5,947 nucleotides of DNA from Desulfoprunum sp. Lineage in GTDB: Bacteria > Desulfobacterota > Desulfobulbia > Desulfobulbales > Desulfocapsaceae. Shown here piece by piece: positions 4,902-5,947 of the stretch. The stretch is from assembly GCA_030696435.1 (NCBI GenBank), contig JAUYSF010000464.1, forward strand, positions 1 through 5,947, in the 5' to 3' direction. The notes beneath the pieces are model-generated. The model had not been told where the DNA came from. It saw only the letters and a list, made by a program, of their open reading frames with translations, and searched no databases. The position numbers and the translations under genes were made by a program. Numbering within the stretch: position 1 is the first letter of the stretch; each line of letters starts with the position of its first letter.

Positions 4902-5947
4902 TGTCTCGTTCTGCCTATCTGCATCTTGGTCCAACAGGGTAAAAAAGAAGGTGGTGCCTTTGCCCACCTCTGATTCAAACCAGATTGTGCCGCCATGCCG
5001 CTCGACGATTCGCTTGCACAGGGACAGACCGATACCGGTGCCGGGATACTCCTCACGGGTATGGAGGCGCTGGAAGATAACAAAGATTTTCTCGGCGTAT
5101 TGCTGGTCTATGCCGATGCCATTGTCCCGTACCGCAAACCGCCACATATCACCCTGTTTTTCCGCTCCTATAGAGATGCTTGGTGGTCCGTCCTTACAGA
5201 ATTTGATGGCATTACCGATGAGGTTTTGGAAAACCTGGACAAGCTGGGACTTGTCACCTAAGACCATTGGCAGGCGGTTATGAGTGATTCGAGCCGCTGC
5301 TTCTGCAATGGCCACTTTCAGGTTATCTTCGGCCTGGGCCAGAAGTGTGAGGGCATCAATCCGCTCAAAATCAAGCCCCCTGGTGCTCACCCTGGAAAAG
5401 GCCAGCAGTTCCTGGATGAGGATCTGCATCCGCGCTGCGCCATCAACGGCATAATGGATATATTTCCGGGCCTTTTCATCGAGTTGGTCGCGGTAGCGAT
5501 CACCGAGCAGTTGCACAAAGCTTGAGACCATGCGCAGCGGTTCTTGGAGATCATGGGATGCCACATAGGCGAACTGTTCCAATTCCTTGTTGGAACGGTC
5601 AAGCTGGACCAGGGCATTTTTCAACCGTATCTCGGTGTTTCTCCGCATCTCGACTTCCTGCTGCAGGGTATCCCGTGAGACCAGGGTTTGTTGCAGCCGG
5701 CCTGTCATTGCCGCAAAGGCCTTGGCCAACGTGCCAATCTCATCTTTTCCAGCTATGTTTTGCGTAAAAACCAGATTGTCCGCTTCCGTTTTATTCACCG
5801 CTGCAACCAGTCGAAGCAAAGGCTGCAAGAGGGTATCGGCGCTTTTCCAGCCGATCAGCAGGGAAATAACCGCCATCAGAGCGGCAACCGCCAGCGTGAT
5901 TCTCTGTAGGCGTTTGATCGGCAAGAGATATTCCTCCTGATCTATTT
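4899..5947 (-). CDS. Membrane sensor histidine kinase, N-terminus outside window
   Basis: The frame stays open to the window edge, so the protein probably continues beyond 5947. Numbered from an in-frame TTG at 5924 (341 residues): a membrane segment at about 9-26 (ITLAVAALMAVISLLIGW), a HAMP linker at about 28-80 (P35, DEIG 61-64), a helical linker at 81-118, H-box VASHDLQEPLRM with H124, N-box FQNLIGNAIKF (N233), G1 RDNGIGID, F-box FVIFQRLH and G2 GTGIGL. No receiver is attached. The H-box type is that of Cph1-like kinases, which pair with Rcp1-type receivers such as the next gene. Residues before the membrane segment read DQEEYLLPIKRLQR, typical of the junction between an extracytoplasmic dCACHE-type sensor and its second membrane helix. 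A start at TTG would put that positive patch and the HAMP domain on opposite sides of the membrane, which argues against it. The TGA stop lies in a repeat element. Confidence 0.9.
   Translation of the reverse strand, partial: IDQEEYLLPIKRLQRITLAVAALMAVISLLIGWKSADTLLQPLLRLVAAVNKTEADNLVFTQNIAGKDEIGTLAKAFAAMTGRLQQTLVSRDTLQQEVEMRRNTEIRLKNALVQLDRSNKELEQFAYVASHDLQEPLRMVSSFVQLLGDRYRDQLDEKARKYIHYAVDGAARMQILIQELLAFSRVSTRGLDFERIDALTLLAQAEDNLKVAIAEAAARITHNRLPMVLGDKSQLVQVFQNLIGNAIKFCKDGPPSISIGAEKQGDMWRFAVRDNGIGIDQQYAEKIFVIFQRLHTREEYPGTGIGLSLCKRIVERHGGTIWFESEVGKGTTFFFTLLDQDADRQNET
5933..5938 (-). promoter_or_regulatory. Shine-Dalgarno-like AGGAGG, ambiguous
   Basis: A perfect AGGAGG sits eight bases before an in-frame TTG at 5924. 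It could mark an internal start yielding a kinase without its sensor domain. It also simply spells the codons CAG-GAG-GAA (Gln-Glu-Glu) of a longer reading frame, and the protein topology favours that explanation. Confidence 0.3.

Noticed and set aside
4731..4909. Target-site duplication flanking the element
   Set aside because: The flanks (TGCT on the left, TGTC on the right) do not form a clear direct repeat at the chosen boundaries.
4695..5083. Short open frames on both strands reading through the repeat (4695-4877 + and 4757-5083 -)
   Set aside because: Their similar peptides (LKRR, NRRFRS) come from the inverted repeat being read on both strands, and they overlap real gene ends. They are spurious proteins.

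Overview
All five protein-coding genes in this window are signal-transduction genes: three histidine kinases and two response regulators. The protein types suggest a Gram-negative, environmental, two-component-rich bacterium: a REC-HDOD regulator, a kinase with the HEINTPIQFIG-type H-box, an Rcp1-type single-domain receiver and a PAS hybrid kinase. A terminal inverted repeat containing TCGTAAAAAG also fits. From memory this points to a Desulfobacterota ('deltaproteobacterial') genome, but that is inference and no marker gene is present.

Layout. On the + strand, 1-1032 is the 3' part of a REC-HDOD regulator whose 5' end lies outside the window. After an 18-base gap comes a soluble PAS histidine kinase (1051-2325). 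These two look like one operon and a cognate pair. They converge, across only 40 bases (2326-2365), on a minus-strand set. Read in its own direction, that set is a membrane histidine kinase (enters from beyond 5947, stops at 4899), a 163-base palindromic mobile-element-like repeat (4739-4901), an Rcp1-type receiver (4707-4264) and a REC-PAS-kinase-REC hybrid (4261-2366). The last two are two bases apart and probably translationally coupled.

Likely working model (inference). The membrane kinase senses an extracytoplasmic signal through a domain mostly outside the window and phosphorylates the single-domain receiver, as in Cph1/Rcp1-type pairs. The hybrid kinase has receivers at both ends and could exchange signal with that pathway. 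No Hpt protein and no DNA-binding output domain is encoded here, so the output partners lie elsewhere. The convergent pair would use the HDOD domain as a protein-interaction output.

The most interesting non-coding item is the element at 4739-4901. It has 21-base terminal inverted repeats (16/21 matching), a 19-base perfect inverted repeat at its centre and a second, nested palindrome that reuses the right terminus. Its right end supplies the stop codon of the membrane kinase. No CRISPR array, tRNA, rRNA or riboswitch was seen, and there is no gene-free stretch longer than 300 bases.
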